Shown here: piece by piece, positions 24,736 to 36,265 of the stretch
How the letters are laid out: each line of letters opens with the position of its first letter
Position numbering within the stretch: the stretch's first letter is position 1
NCBI RefSeq assembly: GCF_014873705.1
Contig: NZ_JADBDS010000001.1
Span: 992,001-1,056,000 of the forward strand
Direction of reading: 5' to 3'
DNA: 64,000 nt
Source of the DNA: Mycobacterium sp. OAS707
GTDB taxonomy: Bacteria > Actinomycetota > Actinomycetes > Mycobacteriales > Mycobacteriaceae
Translations under genes and position numbers: made by a program
Notes under the pieces: model-generated
What the model was told of the DNA's origin: nothing
Databases searched by the model: none
The model's input: only the letters and a program-made list of their open reading frames with translations

Positions 24736-24778
24736 ACTGGCTTGCTTCTCAATATCCAGTTGGTACATACTGGCCTGC
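24736..24778. promoter_or_regulatory. Putative YczR operator and leaderless yczR promoter
   Basis: Two direct repeats, ACTGGCTTGC (24736-24745) and ACTGGCCTGC (24769-24778), are 33 bp apart, three helical turns. An inverted CCAGT-N8-ACTGG (24756-24773) links them. Direct repeats of about this spacing are typical for MocR-type dimers such as GabR. A -10 like CATACT (24767-24772) ends seven bases before ATG 24780, suggesting a leaderless yczR mRNA and autoregulation. Confidence 0.5.
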
Positions 24779-24779
24779 A

Positions 24780-26225
24780 ATGTCGATCGAAATGGGAGCC
24801 AGAGCGCTCGATGAGGACCTACTGGCCCGCGAGCTCGGTAACTGGCGCACGTCCAGTCGTAGCGGACCCGCGTACCTGGGTCTGGCCGACGGCATCCGGA
24901 TGCTGATCGTGGACGGGCGACTGCCCGTCGGAGCCCGACTGCCCAGCGAGCGAGCGCTCGCCGATTCGCTGCGTGTCTCCCGCACGACCGTCACCGCCGC
25001 CTACACGCAGTTGCGCGAGGACGGCTACCTCAATGCGCGCCGTGGCGCGCGCAGCACCACCGCGCTGCCCGTCTCCGGCAACACGCCGGTCGCGACACAA
25101 GCCGCGGCCACCGCAAGCCTGGCCGAGGCAACGCTGGCCGCGCCGGTTGGCCCGATGATGGACGCGTTCTCGGATGCGGCGCGCGACGTGATGCCGTACC
25201 TGCACGACATCGGTGTCGAGTTGGTCGGCGTCGCGCCACTGCGTGAGGCGATCGCCGAAAGATATTGCGCGCGAGGCTTACCCACTGAGCCCGACGAGAT
25301 CATGGTGACGACGGGGGCGCTGCACGCGATCGGGTTGATCCTGGCCACCTACACCCAACCGGGCGATCGCGTCCTGGTCGAGCAGCCGACCTACCACGGC
25401 GCGTTGTCCGCTATCACCACCTGCGGAGCCCGACCTGTGCCCGTATCCATGGTCGATGACGGCTGGGAACTCGACGCGATCGACGCGGCGGTCCGTCAAC
25501 TTTCACCCAGCCTGGCCTACCTGGTCGTGGACAATCACAACCCGACCGGCATGACCCTCTCCGAGGCGGGCCGTCGGCGCCTTGGCACCATCATCGCCGA
25601 AACCCGCACTCGCACAATCATTGACGAGACGATCGCCGACATGTGGCTCGACCGGCCGGTGCCTGCGCCGATGGCGGCATTCATGTCGTCGCGTCGCGAT
25701 CTGGTGTTGACCATCGGGTCGGTATCGAAGTCGTTCTGGGGCGGCCTGCGCATCGGCTGGATCCGCGCCGAGCGCAGCACGCTGGCGACCATCGCCGCGG
25801 TACGACCTTCGATCGACATGGGCACTGCAATCGTCGAACAGCTTGCCGCGGCACGCGTGTTCGGCAAGGCCGACGAGCTCCTGGCCGAGCGCCGCGATAT
25901 CCTCCGCCATCGCCGCGAGCTACTGAGAAGGCTTCTGCGCGAACACCTTCCGGACTGGTCGGCCAGTGAAAGCCACGGCGGAATGTCACTGTGGGTTCGG
26001 TTGCCCGCGCCAACCAGCTCGGCGTTGTCGGCAGCGGCGTCGCGGCTGGGGCTGATCATCCCGCCCGGGCCGCGCTTCGGCGTCGACGGCACGCTGGAGC
26101 GGTTCATCCGGGTGCCGTACACGCTGCCCGACGAGCGGCTGGAAGAGGCGGTCGAGCTACTGGCCCGCGCCTGGCACAGCGTCACGGGCACGGCAGTGCC
26201 CGAGCCGACCGCGCTGGTGGTCTAA
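24780..26225 (+). CDS. MocR-family regulator (GntR domain fused to PLP aminotransferase fold), YczR-like
   Basis: A 481-residue fusion. The GntR winged helix is at about residues 25-95 (LADGIRMLIVDG, then SERALADSLRVSRTTVTAAY). A class I aminotransferase domain covers the rest, with the PLP Schiff-base lysine in SVSKSFWGGLRIGW and NHNPTG in its cofactor pocket. Such regulators sense an amino compound through PLP. The divergent yczE gene and the shared operator region mark it as YczR, most likely controlling that transporter. ATG 24780 lies seven bases from a -10-like hexamer. It converges on the deacetylase gene, whose stop overlaps by 4 bp. Confidence 0.9.
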   Translation: MSIEMGARALDEDLLARELGNWRTSSRSGPAYLGLADGIRMLIVDGRLPVGARLPSERALADSLRVSRTTVTAAYTQLREDGYLNARRGARSTTALPVSGNTPVATQAAATASLAEATLAAPVGPMMDAFSDAARDVMPYLHDIGVELVGVAPLREAIAERYCARGLPTEPDEIMVTTGALHAIGLILATYTQPGDRVLVEQPTYHGALSAITTCGARPVPVSMVDDGWELDAIDAAVRQLSPSLAYLVVDNHNPTGMTLSEAGRRRLGTIIAETRTRTIIDETIADMWLDRPVPAPMAAFMSSRRDLVLTIGSVSKSFWGGLRIGWIRAERSTLATIAAVRPSIDMGTAIVEQLAAARVFGKADELLAERRDILRHRRELLRRLLREHLPDWSASESHGGMSLWVRLPAPTSSALSAAASRLGLIIPPGPRFGVDGTLERFIRVPYTLPDERLEEAVELLARAWHSVTGTAVPEPTALVV

Positions 26226-27151
26226 CCCTTCATCAGTTCGCCGACGTGGGCGCTGACCGAATCCGCAAGGCCGACAAGGTCATAACCACCCTCGAGCACC
26301 GCCACCAGCCGACCGTCGCAGTTCTTCTCGGCCGACTCCATCAGCGCGCGGGTCACCCACGCGAAATCATCGGCCGTCATTTGCAACGACCCGAGCGGAT
26401 CGCGCTCGTGCGCATCGAAGCCCGCGGAGACGATGATCAACTCCGGGCTGAACGCATCGAGCGCAGGCAGGATCCTGTCCTCGAAGGCTTCGCGCAGTTC
26501 GGCGCCACCATCGCCCGCGGCAAGCGGCGAGTTGAAGATGTTGCCCGCCCCGGTTTCGCGGACTGCCCCGGTGCCGGGGAACAACGGCATCTGATGCGTT
26601 GAGGCGTAGAGCACGCTGGGGTCGGAGTAGAAGATCTCCTGAGTGCCGTTGCCGTGGTGCACGTCGAAGTCGACTATCGCCACCCGCTCCAGGCCGTGGT
26701 GACGCTGTGCATGTCGAGCACCGATGCTGATGTTGTTGAAGAGGCAAAACCCCATGGCCCGTTCGGTTTCCGCGTGGTGACCCGGCGGACGGCATGCGAC
26801 GAACGCGTTCTGCACTTCGCCGCTGCACACCTTGTCGACGGCTTGCACGGTCGCTCCGACGCCACGCAGCACGACTTCCCATGTTGACGGCTCCATCATG
26901 GTGTCGCCGCCGTCGAGGTAGACGTAGCCGGCGTCCGGGCGCACGGATTCCAGTCCGTCGACGTAGCGGTTGCTGTGCACGTAGCGTGCTGTGTCGAGAT
27001 CGGCCAGCTCGGCCTCCTCGCGCATCAGCGGATCGAACTCGGGCCGCCCGAGCACCGACTCCACCACCCGGTAGCGGTCCGGCCGCTCCGGATGGCCGTG
27101 TGCGGTCTGATGATTGGCGAAGCACGAATGGTGCAGAAGCAGGGTGGCCAT
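26222..27151 (-). CDS. Histone-deacetylase-family (acetoin utilisation AcuC-like) hydrolase
   Basis: A 309-residue class II HDAC-fold zinc hydrolase. The catalytic histidine pair is in CRPPGHHAE, the zinc ligands in IVDFDVHHGNGT (Asp and His) and SAGFDAHERDP (Asp), and the transition-state tyrosine is probably in LEGGYDLVG. All are in the usual order and spacing, so the enzyme should be active. Bacterial members remove acyl groups from polyamines, small amines or protein lysines; the substrate here is not evident. Cytosolic. It ends convergent with yczR. Together with 23273-26225 it forms an extra block relative to M. tuberculosis. Confidence 0.9.
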   Translation of the reverse strand: MATLLLHHSCFANHQTAHGHPERPDRYRVVESVLGRPEFDPLMREEAELADLDTARYVHSNRYVDGLESVRPDAGYVYLDGGDTMMEPSTWEVVLRGVGATVQAVDKVCSGEVQNAFVACRPPGHHAETERAMGFCLFNNISIGARHAQRHHGLERVAIVDFDVHHGNGTQEIFYSDPSVLYASTHQMPLFPGTGAVRETGAGNIFNSPLAAGDGGAELREAFEDRILPALDAFSPELIIVSAGFDAHERDPLGSLQMTADDFAWVTRALMESAEKNCDGRLVAVLEGGYDLVGLADSVSAHVGELMKG

Positions 27152-27213
27152 GAAATTCCCTCGTCGAATACTGTATGCAAAGCCTAGCGCATGCCGAAAG
27201 CCAATCGCAGGTT

Positions 27214-30262
<3,049 letters not shown>

Positions 30263-30369
30263 CTAGCTCCCGGAATACCCGGAAGTCGGGGTGGTCCTAC
30301 AAACTGTCGTAAATGCTGCCAGACGCGGGCTCACCAGCGGCAAGGTGGCCGGATGTTAACGTCGGCGGC

Positions 30370-31455
30370 GTGCTGATCAGCCGAGCGCGGGTAGGTGTGG
30401 CGGCGGTCGTCACGGCTTTCGCGGTCACCGCGGTCAGCGGGTGCGGATCCCAGAGCGCCCCGTCGCAAGCCGGCGAACAGTCAGTCATCACCAGCACCAC
30501 CAAGATCGCAAGCGCCGGCGTGCTCGGTAACCAGCGCAGGCCCGACGAATCGTGTGCACCTGATCCCGCGGCGCTCGATCCGGGCCCGCCGGATCGTGAA
30601 GTTCGCCACGCGGCAGGCACCACCACCGTGCGGGCCGACCCGCAGCGCATCGTCGTGCTGTCGGGCGACCAGCTTGACGCGCTGTGTGCGCTGGGCCTGC
30701 AGTCGCGCATCGTCGCCGCCGCCCTGCCGGACGGCTCGAACACCCAGCCGTCCTATCTGGGCAAGGTCGTGCACGATGTCGCGGGGGCGGGTACGCGCAG
30801 CGAGCCCGACATGCAGGCCATCAAGGCCGCCAACCCCGATCTCATCCTGGGCTCCGCAGCGCTGACACCGGACGCCTATCCGCAGCTGACCGCGATCGCG
30901 CCGACGGTGTTCACCGGTCCACCGGGGGCGAAGTGGGAGGACAACCTGCGCACGGTCGGGGCGGCGACCGGACGACTCGATGCCGCCAACGGATTGGTCG
31001 ACGGCTTCGAAAGGGACGCCGACAAGACGGGCGCCGACAACGACGCCACCCACTTTCAGGCGTCGGTGGTGCAGTTCACCGACACCACGATGCGGGTGTA
31101 TGGAGCGGATACCTTCCCGGGCAGCGTGCTGGCGGCCGTCGGCGCGGATCGCCCTGCGGCACAACGCTTTACCGACAAGCCATATATCGAGATCGGAATC
31201 ACCGACTCCGCCATGGAGGAGTCGCCGGACTTCTCGGCCGCCGACGGCGACATCGTCTACATCTCGTTCGCCTCCCCTGCGGCGAAGGATCGCGCCCCCA
31301 CGGTGATGAACAGCGACGCGTGGAAGAAGTTGTCCGCCAACCGGGACAACCGGGTTTTCGCTGTCAACAACGAGGTGTGGCAGACCGGAGAAGGCATTGT
31401 CGCCGCGCGCGGGATGCTGGCGGACCTGAAGTGGCTCAACGCCCCGATCAACTAA
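30370..31455 (+). CDS. fecB: Iron-siderophore/haem binding lipoprotein
   Basis: FecB is a periplasmic solute-binding lipoprotein for iron uptake. The 361 residues begin with LISRARVGVAAVVTAFAV and the lipobox VSGC, lipidated Cys at residue 25. A TroA/FhuD-like fold follows: RIVVLSGDQLDALCALGL, LGKVVHDVAGAG and IKAANPDLILGSA. GTG 30370 gives the length of the M. tuberculosis protein (about 359). Divergent from ctaD across 158 bp. No linked permease, so it supplies a transporter encoded elsewhere or participates in haem delivery. Corresponds to Rv3044. Confidence 0.93.
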   Translation: MLISRARVGVAAVVTAFAVTAVSGCGSQSAPSQAGEQSVITSTTKIASAGVLGNQRRPDESCAPDPAALDPGPPDREVRHAAGTTTVRADPQRIVVLSGDQLDALCALGLQSRIVAAALPDGSNTQPSYLGKVVHDVAGAGTRSEPDMQAIKAANPDLILGSAALTPDAYPQLTAIAPTVFTGPPGAKWEDNLRTVGAATGRLDAANGLVDGFERDADKTGADNDATHFQASVVQFTDTTMRVYGADTFPGSVLAAVGADRPAAQRFTDKPYIEIGITDSAMEESPDFSAADGDIVYISFASPAAKDRAPTVMNSDAWKKLSANRDNRVFAVNNEVWQTGEGIVAARGMLADLKWLNAPIN

Positions 31456-31465
31456 TGTCGCGGTC

Positions 31466-31741
31466 GTGATCCACGTCCTCAAGTCGACGTACCTGCAAGC
31501 CCCGGACGTCGTCGAGCAGACCCGGCCCGCTCACCTGAAATTTCTGGAGGCCGAGATAGCGGCGGGCCATCTGCTGCTGGCGGGTCGTCAGGAGGACGGG
31601 TCAGGCGGCGTGCTGATCACCGCCGATATGACAGGCGAAGAAGCACAGGCGCTGCTCGATCGCGACCCTTACGTGCAGGCCGACGTCGCCCGCTACGAGC
31701 GGGTGTCCTTCAACGGCGCATTCCGCGCGCCTGGGCTCTAG
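31466..31741 (+). CDS. YciI-family protein
   Basis: A 91-residue YCII-related protein of ferredoxin-like fold. VLKSTYLQAPDVVEQTRPAH and the C-terminal DPYVQADVARYERVSFN block match the family; the conserved His (PAHLKFLE) and Asp (DRDPY) are proposed catalytic residues. Length is normal. The GTG start lies 10 bp after fecB, so it is probably cotranscribed with it. Members have been suggested as small dehalogenase- or isomerase-like enzymes but most have no known reaction. No recall of it in M. tuberculosis at this location. Confidence 0.85.
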   Translation: MIHVLKSTYLQAPDVVEQTRPAHLKFLEAEIAAGHLLLAGRQEDGSGGVLITADMTGEEAQALLDRDPYVQADVARYERVSFNGAFRAPGL

Positions 31742-31879
31742 GCTCTAATTCACAGTCACAACCGGGATTAAGGCCGACGGGTCAACCGTTGTCTCCGGTG
31801 GGCCGCACCGTTGCGGCAATTCCAATCTGGCTTGGCTAATCCCTTAGCGCTTGCTGTGAAGACACCAAAGAGGATCGTG

Positions 31880-32929
31880 ATGAGCACTGTTACCGCATAT
31901 GCCGCTACGTCGGCCACCGAACCACTGACCAAGACCACGATCACCCGCCGCGAGGTACGACCGCACGACGTTGCGTTCGACATTCATTTCGCGGGCATCT
32001 GTCACTCCGACATCCACACCGTCAAGGCGGAATGGGGTCAGCCCAACTACCCCGTCGTCCCGGGCCACGAGATCGCCGGCATCGTCACCGAGGTCGGTTC
32101 CGAGGTGACCAAGTACAAGGTCGGCGACCGCGTCGGCGTCGGGTGCTTCGTCGACTCGTGCCGCGAATGCGACAACTGCAAGGCCGGCCTCGAGCAGTAC
32201 TGCACCGGCACCGGCATGGTCGGCACCTACAACGCCTTCCTCTCCGACGGTGAGCCGACCTACGGCGGCTACAGCGGAGCCATCGTCGTCGACGAGAACT
32301 ACGTGCTGCGTATCCCCGACAGCCTTCCACTCGACGCCGCCGCGCCACTGCTGTGCGCCGGGATCACGCTGTATTCGCCTCTGCGGCACTGGAATGCGGG
32401 CCCAGGCAAGCAGGTCGCAGTCATCGGCCTCGGCGGTCTGGGCCACATGGGGGTCAAGCTCGCGCACGCGATGGGCGCACATGTGACGGTGCTGAGCCAG
32501 TCGCTGAAGAAGATGGAGGACGGTCTTCGCCTCGGCGCCGACGAGTACTACGCGACAGGCGACCCTGACACCTTCACCAAGCTGGCCGGCCGCTTCGACG
32601 TAATCCTGAACACGGTGTCGGCCAACCTGAACATGGGCGATTACCTAAACCTGCTCGCCGTCGACGGCACCCTGGTCGAACTGGGCATCCCCGAACACCC
32701 GATGGCCGTGCCTGCCTTCCCGCTGGCCGGCGGGCGCCGCAGCCTGTCGGGCTCGATGATCGGCGGCATCGCCGAGACTCAGGAGATGCTGGACTTCTGC
32801 GCCGAGCACGACGTGCGGCCCGAAATCGAGGTCATCGCACCGGATTACATCAACGAGGCATACGAGCGCGTGTTGGCCAGCGACGTGCGGTACCGCTTCG
32901 TTATCGATACGTCGTCACTGCGGGGCTAG
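31880..32929 (+). CDS. adhC: NADP-dependent zinc alcohol dehydrogenase
   Basis: A 349-residue medium-chain alcohol dehydrogenase related to cinnamyl/long-chain alcohol dehydrogenases. The catalytic zinc site begins [16 protein letters not shown] is the second ligand block, and the structural zinc uses four cysteines in [15 protein letters not shown]. The Rossmann motif [17 protein letters not shown] is followed by LSQS, whose Ser favours NADP(H). AGAGGA lies upstream of ATG 31880 and the known N-terminus aligns there. Corresponds to Rv3045. It likely oxidises or reduces broad aldehydes/alcohols and ends in a strong terminator. Confidence 0.95.
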   Translation: MSTVTAYAATSATEPLTKTTITRREVRPHDVAFDIHFAGICHSDIHTVKAEWGQPNYPVVPGHEIAGIVTEVGSEVTKYKVGDRVGVGCFVDSCRECDNCKAGLEQYCTGTGMVGTYNAFLSDGEPTYGGYSGAIVVDENYVLRIPDSLPLDAAAPLLCAGITLYSPLRHWNAGPGKQVAVIGLGGLGHMGVKLAHAMGAHVTVLSQSLKKMEDGLRLGADEYYATGDPDTFTKLAGRFDVILNTVSANLNMGDYLNLLAVDGTLVELGIPEHPMAVPAFPLAGGRRSLSGSMIGGIAETQEMLDFCAEHDVRPEIEVIAPDYINEAYERVLASDVRYRFVIDTSSLRG

Positions 32930-32940
32930 CCGAAACGCCG

Positions 32941-32979
32941 CCAAGCCGGCCAGCGGTCATTGCACCGCGGCCGGCTTGG
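32941..32979 (+). terminator. Rho-independent terminator of adhC
   Basis: CCAAGCCGGCC and GGCCGGCTTGG form an 11-bp perfect stem; an inner GCGGT/ACCGC adds five more pairs after a single-base bulge. TCGTTTGTT follows. It begins 12 bp after the adhC stop. Confidence 0.85.
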
Positions 32980-33098
32980 TCGTTTGTTAACGCCGTGTGT
33001 CTTCGGGTTGTCGAGATGGTCGCGGGATGCGACGCTCATGTGCGGACTGCAGCATCGCAGGCCGCTTTCGCACTCCGATCCGAACCAGGAGGCCCGCG

Positions 33099-34694
33099 GT
33101 GACCACTGAATCCGCAGCCGTCGAACCTGTCACCGCGCCACAGGCGGGCCTGAAAAAGGGCGCCATCGGCATCGTCGCGGTCATCTTCATGGCCGTCGCC
33201 AACGCGGCACCGATCACGGCGATGACGGGCAACGTCCCGATCGCCGTCGGCTTCGGTAACGGGTTGGGCGCCCCTGCGGGCTTCCTGTTCGCGACGATCG
33301 TGTTGACGGTTTTCGCGCTTGGCTATGTCGCGATGGCGAAGCACATCACCACCACGGGAGCGTTTTACGGCTTCATTTCCCACGGGCTGGGTCAGGTCTG
33401 GGGCATGGCCAGCGGCCTGCTCGCCACGTTCGCCTACGTGATCTTCGAGGGCTCGCTGATCGGCGGGTGCGCGTACTTCGCGAACGACGCCGTCAACACC
33501 ATTGCCGGAGTGAACATCCCGTGGCTGGTCTTCGCCATCGGCGCGATCGTGATCATCGGGGTGCTGTGCCATTTCCACATCAGCCTGACGGCCGCGATTC
33601 TCGGAGTCACTCTCATCTCCGAGGTGTGCGTGCTGTTCGCGCTGGCCTTCTCGGTGATCTTCAAGGGCGGCGGCCCCGACGGGTTCATGCTGAACCAGAC
33701 GGTGCTGCTGAACAACGCATTCGAGAGCCTGCCTGCGGGCGCATTCGGCACAGCGGCGGCGGCGGGGTCGATGGCGATCGGTCTGTTCTTCGCGTTCTGG
33801 TCCTGGGTCGGCTTCGAGACGACCGCCGTCTACGGCGAGGAGTCGCGCAACCCGAAGAAGATCATCCCGAAGGCCACCCTGATCGCGGTGATCGGGCTTG
33901 GCCTCTTCTACACCTTCATCTCGGCGATGGTGGTGGCGGGCAACGGGGCCAAGACGTCGATCGAGACCTCGATCAGCGCGTCGCCGCTCGACCTGTTCTT
34001 CGGGCTGGTGAAGGACAACCTCGGCAGCGTGCTGCTCGACGTATACAAGATCCTGCTGGTCATCGGGTCGTTCGCGTGCGCACTCGCGTTCCACAACGCG
34101 GCGTCCCGTTACCTGTATGCACTTGGCCGCGAAATTCCTTCTAAGGCAATGCGTTCCACCGTCGGTGCGACGCATACCACGCACGGGTCGCCGCACATCG
34201 CTTCGGCCGTACAGGCCGTGATCACGCTGGTGATCGTGCTGCTGTTCGCCGGTTTCACCGCGGTGCAGGTACCCGATGCCAACGGCGTCCCGGTGGACAC
34301 CCCGTCACTGGTGCCCTACACCAACATCTACGGCCTGCTGGCGCTGATCGGCACGGCGGCGATCCTGCTGGTGCAGGCCATCTGTTCCGCTGCGGTGATC
34401 TGGTATTTCTGGGTGCGAAAGACCCACCGCGGCAACGTGATCACCACACTGATCGCTCCGCTGATCGGCGGAGTGGCGATGCTGTACGTGGTGTGGTTGC
34501 TGTGGGATAACCGTGCCTTCGCCGCGGGTTATGCCGCCAACTCGCTGGTGTTCAAGACAGGCCCGTACCTCATCCTGGCGGTGTTCGTGCTCGGCCTGGC
34601 CTACGCGGTGTGGATGCGATTCGCCAAGCCGGAGGCGTACGCGGAGATCGGTCGGACGGTCATCGAGGACGCCCACGAGCGCGTGGAGACCTAA
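33099..34694 (+). CDS. APC-superfamily amino acid permease
   Basis: A 531-residue transporter with about twelve hydrophobic spans. GAIGIVAVIFMAVANAAPI begins the conserved APC start; FWSWVGFETTAVYGEESRNP is the signature loop of the amino acid/polyamine family near residue 245. It is close to the BAT1/AAT-type subgroup. The substrate cannot be read from sequence. ACCAGGAGG lies eight bases upstream of GTG 33099, so this start is firm. It is the sole gene of its transcription unit, ending in a strong terminator at 34711. A second APC transporter is at 56507-58051. Confidence 0.92.
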   Translation: MTTESAAVEPVTAPQAGLKKGAIGIVAVIFMAVANAAPITAMTGNVPIAVGFGNGLGAPAGFLFATIVLTVFALGYVAMAKHITTTGAFYGFISHGLGQVWGMASGLLATFAYVIFEGSLIGGCAYFANDAVNTIAGVNIPWLVFAIGAIVIIGVLCHFHISLTAAILGVTLISEVCVLFALAFSVIFKGGGPDGFMLNQTVLLNNAFESLPAGAFGTAAAAGSMAIGLFFAFWSWVGFETTAVYGEESRNPKKIIPKATLIAVIGLGLFYTFISAMVVAGNGAKTSIETSISASPLDLFFGLVKDNLGSVLLDVYKILLVIGSFACALAFHNAASRYLYALGREIPSKAMRSTVGATHTTHGSPHIASAVQAVITLVIVLLFAGFTAVQVPDANGVPVDTPSLVPYTNIYGLLALIGTAAILLVQAICSAAVIWYFWVRKTHRGNVITTLIAPLIGGVAMLYVVWLLWDNRAFAAGYAANSLVFKTGPYLILAVFVLGLAYAVWMRFAKPEAYAEIGRTVIEDAHERVET

Positions 34695-34710
34695 TACCGC
34701 GAGCAGACGC

Positions 34711-34746
34711 AGAAGGCCCCGCACGCTCGGCGTGTCGGGGCCTTCT
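34711..34746 (+). terminator. Rho-independent terminator of the permease gene
   Basis: AGAAGGCCCCG and CGGGGCCTTCT form an 11-bp perfect stem; the inner CACG/CGTG continues it after one unpaired T. TCGTCTT follows. It isolates the RHH operon promoter downstream from permease readthrough. Confidence 0.85.
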
Positions 34747-34766
34747 TCGTCTTCTCACGGGGACGC

Positions 34767-34794
34767 GCTAGCGCTAGATTGCTAGCATGCTAGC
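34767..34794. promoter_or_regulatory. CTAG-rich palindromic operator of the RHH gene
   Basis: Four CTAG boxes in 26 bp: GCTAGC (34767-34772), GCTAG (34773-34777), and GCTAGC twice within the perfect 14-bp palindrome GCTAGCATGCTAGC (34781-34794). CTAG is otherwise rare in bacterial DNA. The array ends nine bases before the RHH protein start, so it should overlap the transcription start. Short repeated palindromes are the usual targets of ribbon-helix-helix autorepressors. Confidence 0.6.
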
Positions 34795-34803
34795 ATCGAT
34801 CAT

Positions 34804-34962
34804 GTGGGCGACGAGGACGTCAAGCAATTCAACGTGTACCTGCCGGTCAGCTTGATCAGGCGGGTCAAACACCATGCAATCGAAACGGAGTCCTCGCTCT
34901 CGGCGCTGGTCGCCGAAGCGCTACGGACCTACCTCGACACCCACGGAAAGCAATCGACGTAG
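34804..34962 (+). CDS. Ribbon-helix-helix (CopG/Arc type) DNA-binding protein
   Basis: A 52-residue protein, GTG start, reading [19 protein letters not shown] near its start and [16 protein letters not shown] near its end. A short beta strand (QFNVYLP), then two helices ([26 protein letters not shown]), is the classic RHH fold; paired strands insert into the DNA major groove. It begins just after a CTAG-rich palindrome array that is the likely operator. It is followed by a VOC gene with a 9-bp gap, the latter's AGGAGG overlapping this TAG, so the two are cotranscribed. It may be an antitoxin-like regulator, but no toxin is adjacent. Confidence 0.75.
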   Translation: MGDEDVKQFNVYLPVSLIRRVKHHAIETESSLSALVAEALRTYLDTHGKQST

Positions 34963-34971
34963 GAGGACTGA

Positions 34972-35313
34972 ATGACAACCGACGGCATCGAGGCCGTTTT
35001 CCTGGAAACCCACAACTGGGGCAAGTCGGCCAAGTTCTTTCAGACACTTGGCTACGAAATCGAGTTCGCGACCGACCACAACTCCGGGCAGCTGCGCCGC
35101 GGCGACGGGCCGTACCTGTTCATCGCGGAGGTTCCGGAGACCGAGCCGACGCGCAGACATGTCGTGCTGGCGGTGGCCGATGCCGACGCGTTCGAGCTCG
35201 ACGGCTCCGTCGAGGTTGTCAGTCCGTGGGAGGACACCCATTGGGGCACAAGGTTGATGACGGTTCGCGATCCTGACGGGCGCGAGTGGAAGCTGCAGGC
35301 GCCGGCCAAATGA
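34972..35313 (+). CDS. VOC (glyoxalase/bleomycin-resistance) family protein
   Basis: A 113-residue vicinal-oxygen-chelate protein with two beta-alpha-beta-beta-beta repeats: EAVFLETHNWGKSAKFFQTL and then ATDHNSGQLRRGDG; the second half ends LMTVRDPDGREWKLQAPA, the typical C-terminal strand. Metal-ligand candidates are Glu/His in ETHNW and Glu in REWKL. The reaction could be glyoxalase, dioxygenase or drug sequestration. AGGAGG overlaps the RHH stop. Its own TGA overlaps the next ATG as ATGA at 35310, so RHH, VOC and the methyltransferase form one operon. Confidence 0.85.
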   Translation: MTTDGIEAVFLETHNWGKSAKFFQTLGYEIEFATDHNSGQLRRGDGPYLFIAEVPETEPTRRHVVLAVADADAFELDGSVEVVSPWEDTHWGTRLMTVRDPDGREWKLQAPAK

Positions 35314-36176
35314 ACCAGGCAACGTCAGCACCCGACAGCACCGCCGTCCGCACTGCGCTGTGGCGCGCCCTGCACGTCGAAGTCGACGCGCCGCCGCATG
35401 TCCTCGACGACACCATCGGTCTCCTACTGGCCGACCCCGATCCGCACTGGCGCGAGCGCGGCGACATGCATCCCGACGCGACGCGTCCGTTTCGCGCCTC
35501 GATCGTTGCGCGTGCCCGATATCTGGACGACCTCGTGATCGATCGCGCGGCAACAGGCGTGAAGCAGTACGTCATTCTCGGCGCCGGGCTGGACAGCTTC
35601 GCGCAGCGCCACCCGGATGCCGTGGTCCGGATCTTCGAAGTGGACCAGCCAGGAACCCAGGATTGGAAGAGGCGCAGACTCACGGAGATCGGCTATCCGC
35701 CAGGAGAGAATCTGCAGTTCGTGCCGGTCGACTTCGAACACGGGGAGACGTTCCCGGATGCCCTGCAGGCCAACGGCTTTGACGTTCATCAGCCAGCGGT
35801 GGTCTCGTCGATGGGCGTGAGCATGTACCTGACCAAGGAGGCGACCGAAGCGACACTGCGGCAGATCGCCGCCCTCGCGAGCGGTACGGTCCTGGCCATG
35901 ACGTTCATGCTGCCGGTGGACTTGGTCGACCCGGTCGAGCGCCCGGTGCAGGAATCCGTCGAGGCTGCCGCGGCACAGTCAGGCACGCCCTTCATCAGTC
36001 ACTACGCACCCGGCGAGATGGTCGAAATGTGTCTCAGCGCAGGGTTTTCCACGGCGCAGCATGTCGGCCCGGACGTTCTCACGGCACGCTACTTCGCCGG
36101 ACGCACCGACGGACTGCGGCCGCCGAGCGCCGAACAACTGATCGTCGCGACCGTCCGAACTCTGGCCCGCAACTAG
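35310..36176 (+). CDS. SAM-dependent methyltransferase, leucine carboxyl methyltransferase/PPM family
   Basis: A 288-residue methyltransferase of the family expanded in mycobacteria (putative SAM-dependent O-methyltransferases related to LCMT). VKQYVILGAGLDSFAQR is motif I, VRIFEVDQPGTQDWKRRRL is the post-I acidic loop unique to this family, and AVVSSMGVSMYLTKEAT is motif IV. Around 300 residues is usual. Substrates are mostly unknown; carboxyl methylation of acids is the best guess. The start overlaps the VOC stop (ATGA). Its position after RHH and VOC suggests a shared regulon. The transcript end is not marked by an obvious terminator before 36185. Confidence 0.88.
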   Translation: MNQATSAPDSTAVRTALWRALHVEVDAPPHVLDDTIGLLLADPDPHWRERGDMHPDATRPFRASIVARARYLDDLVIDRAATGVKQYVILGAGLDSFAQRHPDAVVRIFEVDQPGTQDWKRRRLTEIGYPPGENLQFVPVDFEHGETFPDALQANGFDVHQPAVVSSMGVSMYLTKEATEATLRQIAALASGTVLAMTFMLPVDLVDPVERPVQESVEAAAAQSGTPFISHYAPGEMVEMCLSAGFSTAQHVGPDVLTARYFAGRTDGLRPPSAEQLIVATVRTLARN

Positions 36177-36184
36177 GTCGCGGG

Positions 36185-36210
36185 GGTTTAGCGGGCTCTG
36201 CGGGTGGGTA
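36185..36210 (+). promoter_or_regulatory. SigF-type promoter for the CsbD-like gene
   Basis: GGTTT (36185-36189), 16 bases, then GGGTA (36206-36210). This matches the mycobacterial sigma-F consensus GGTTT-N15-18-GGGTA. It lies 55 bp before ATG 36266, leaving a leader of about 48 bases. CsbD proteins are general-stress products in other bacteria, which supports the assignment. Confidence 0.65.
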
Positions 36211-36265
36211 TGCAGCCAAAAGGTTCATTCTGAGCCCACACCCACCTTTAACCAAAGGATGAATA

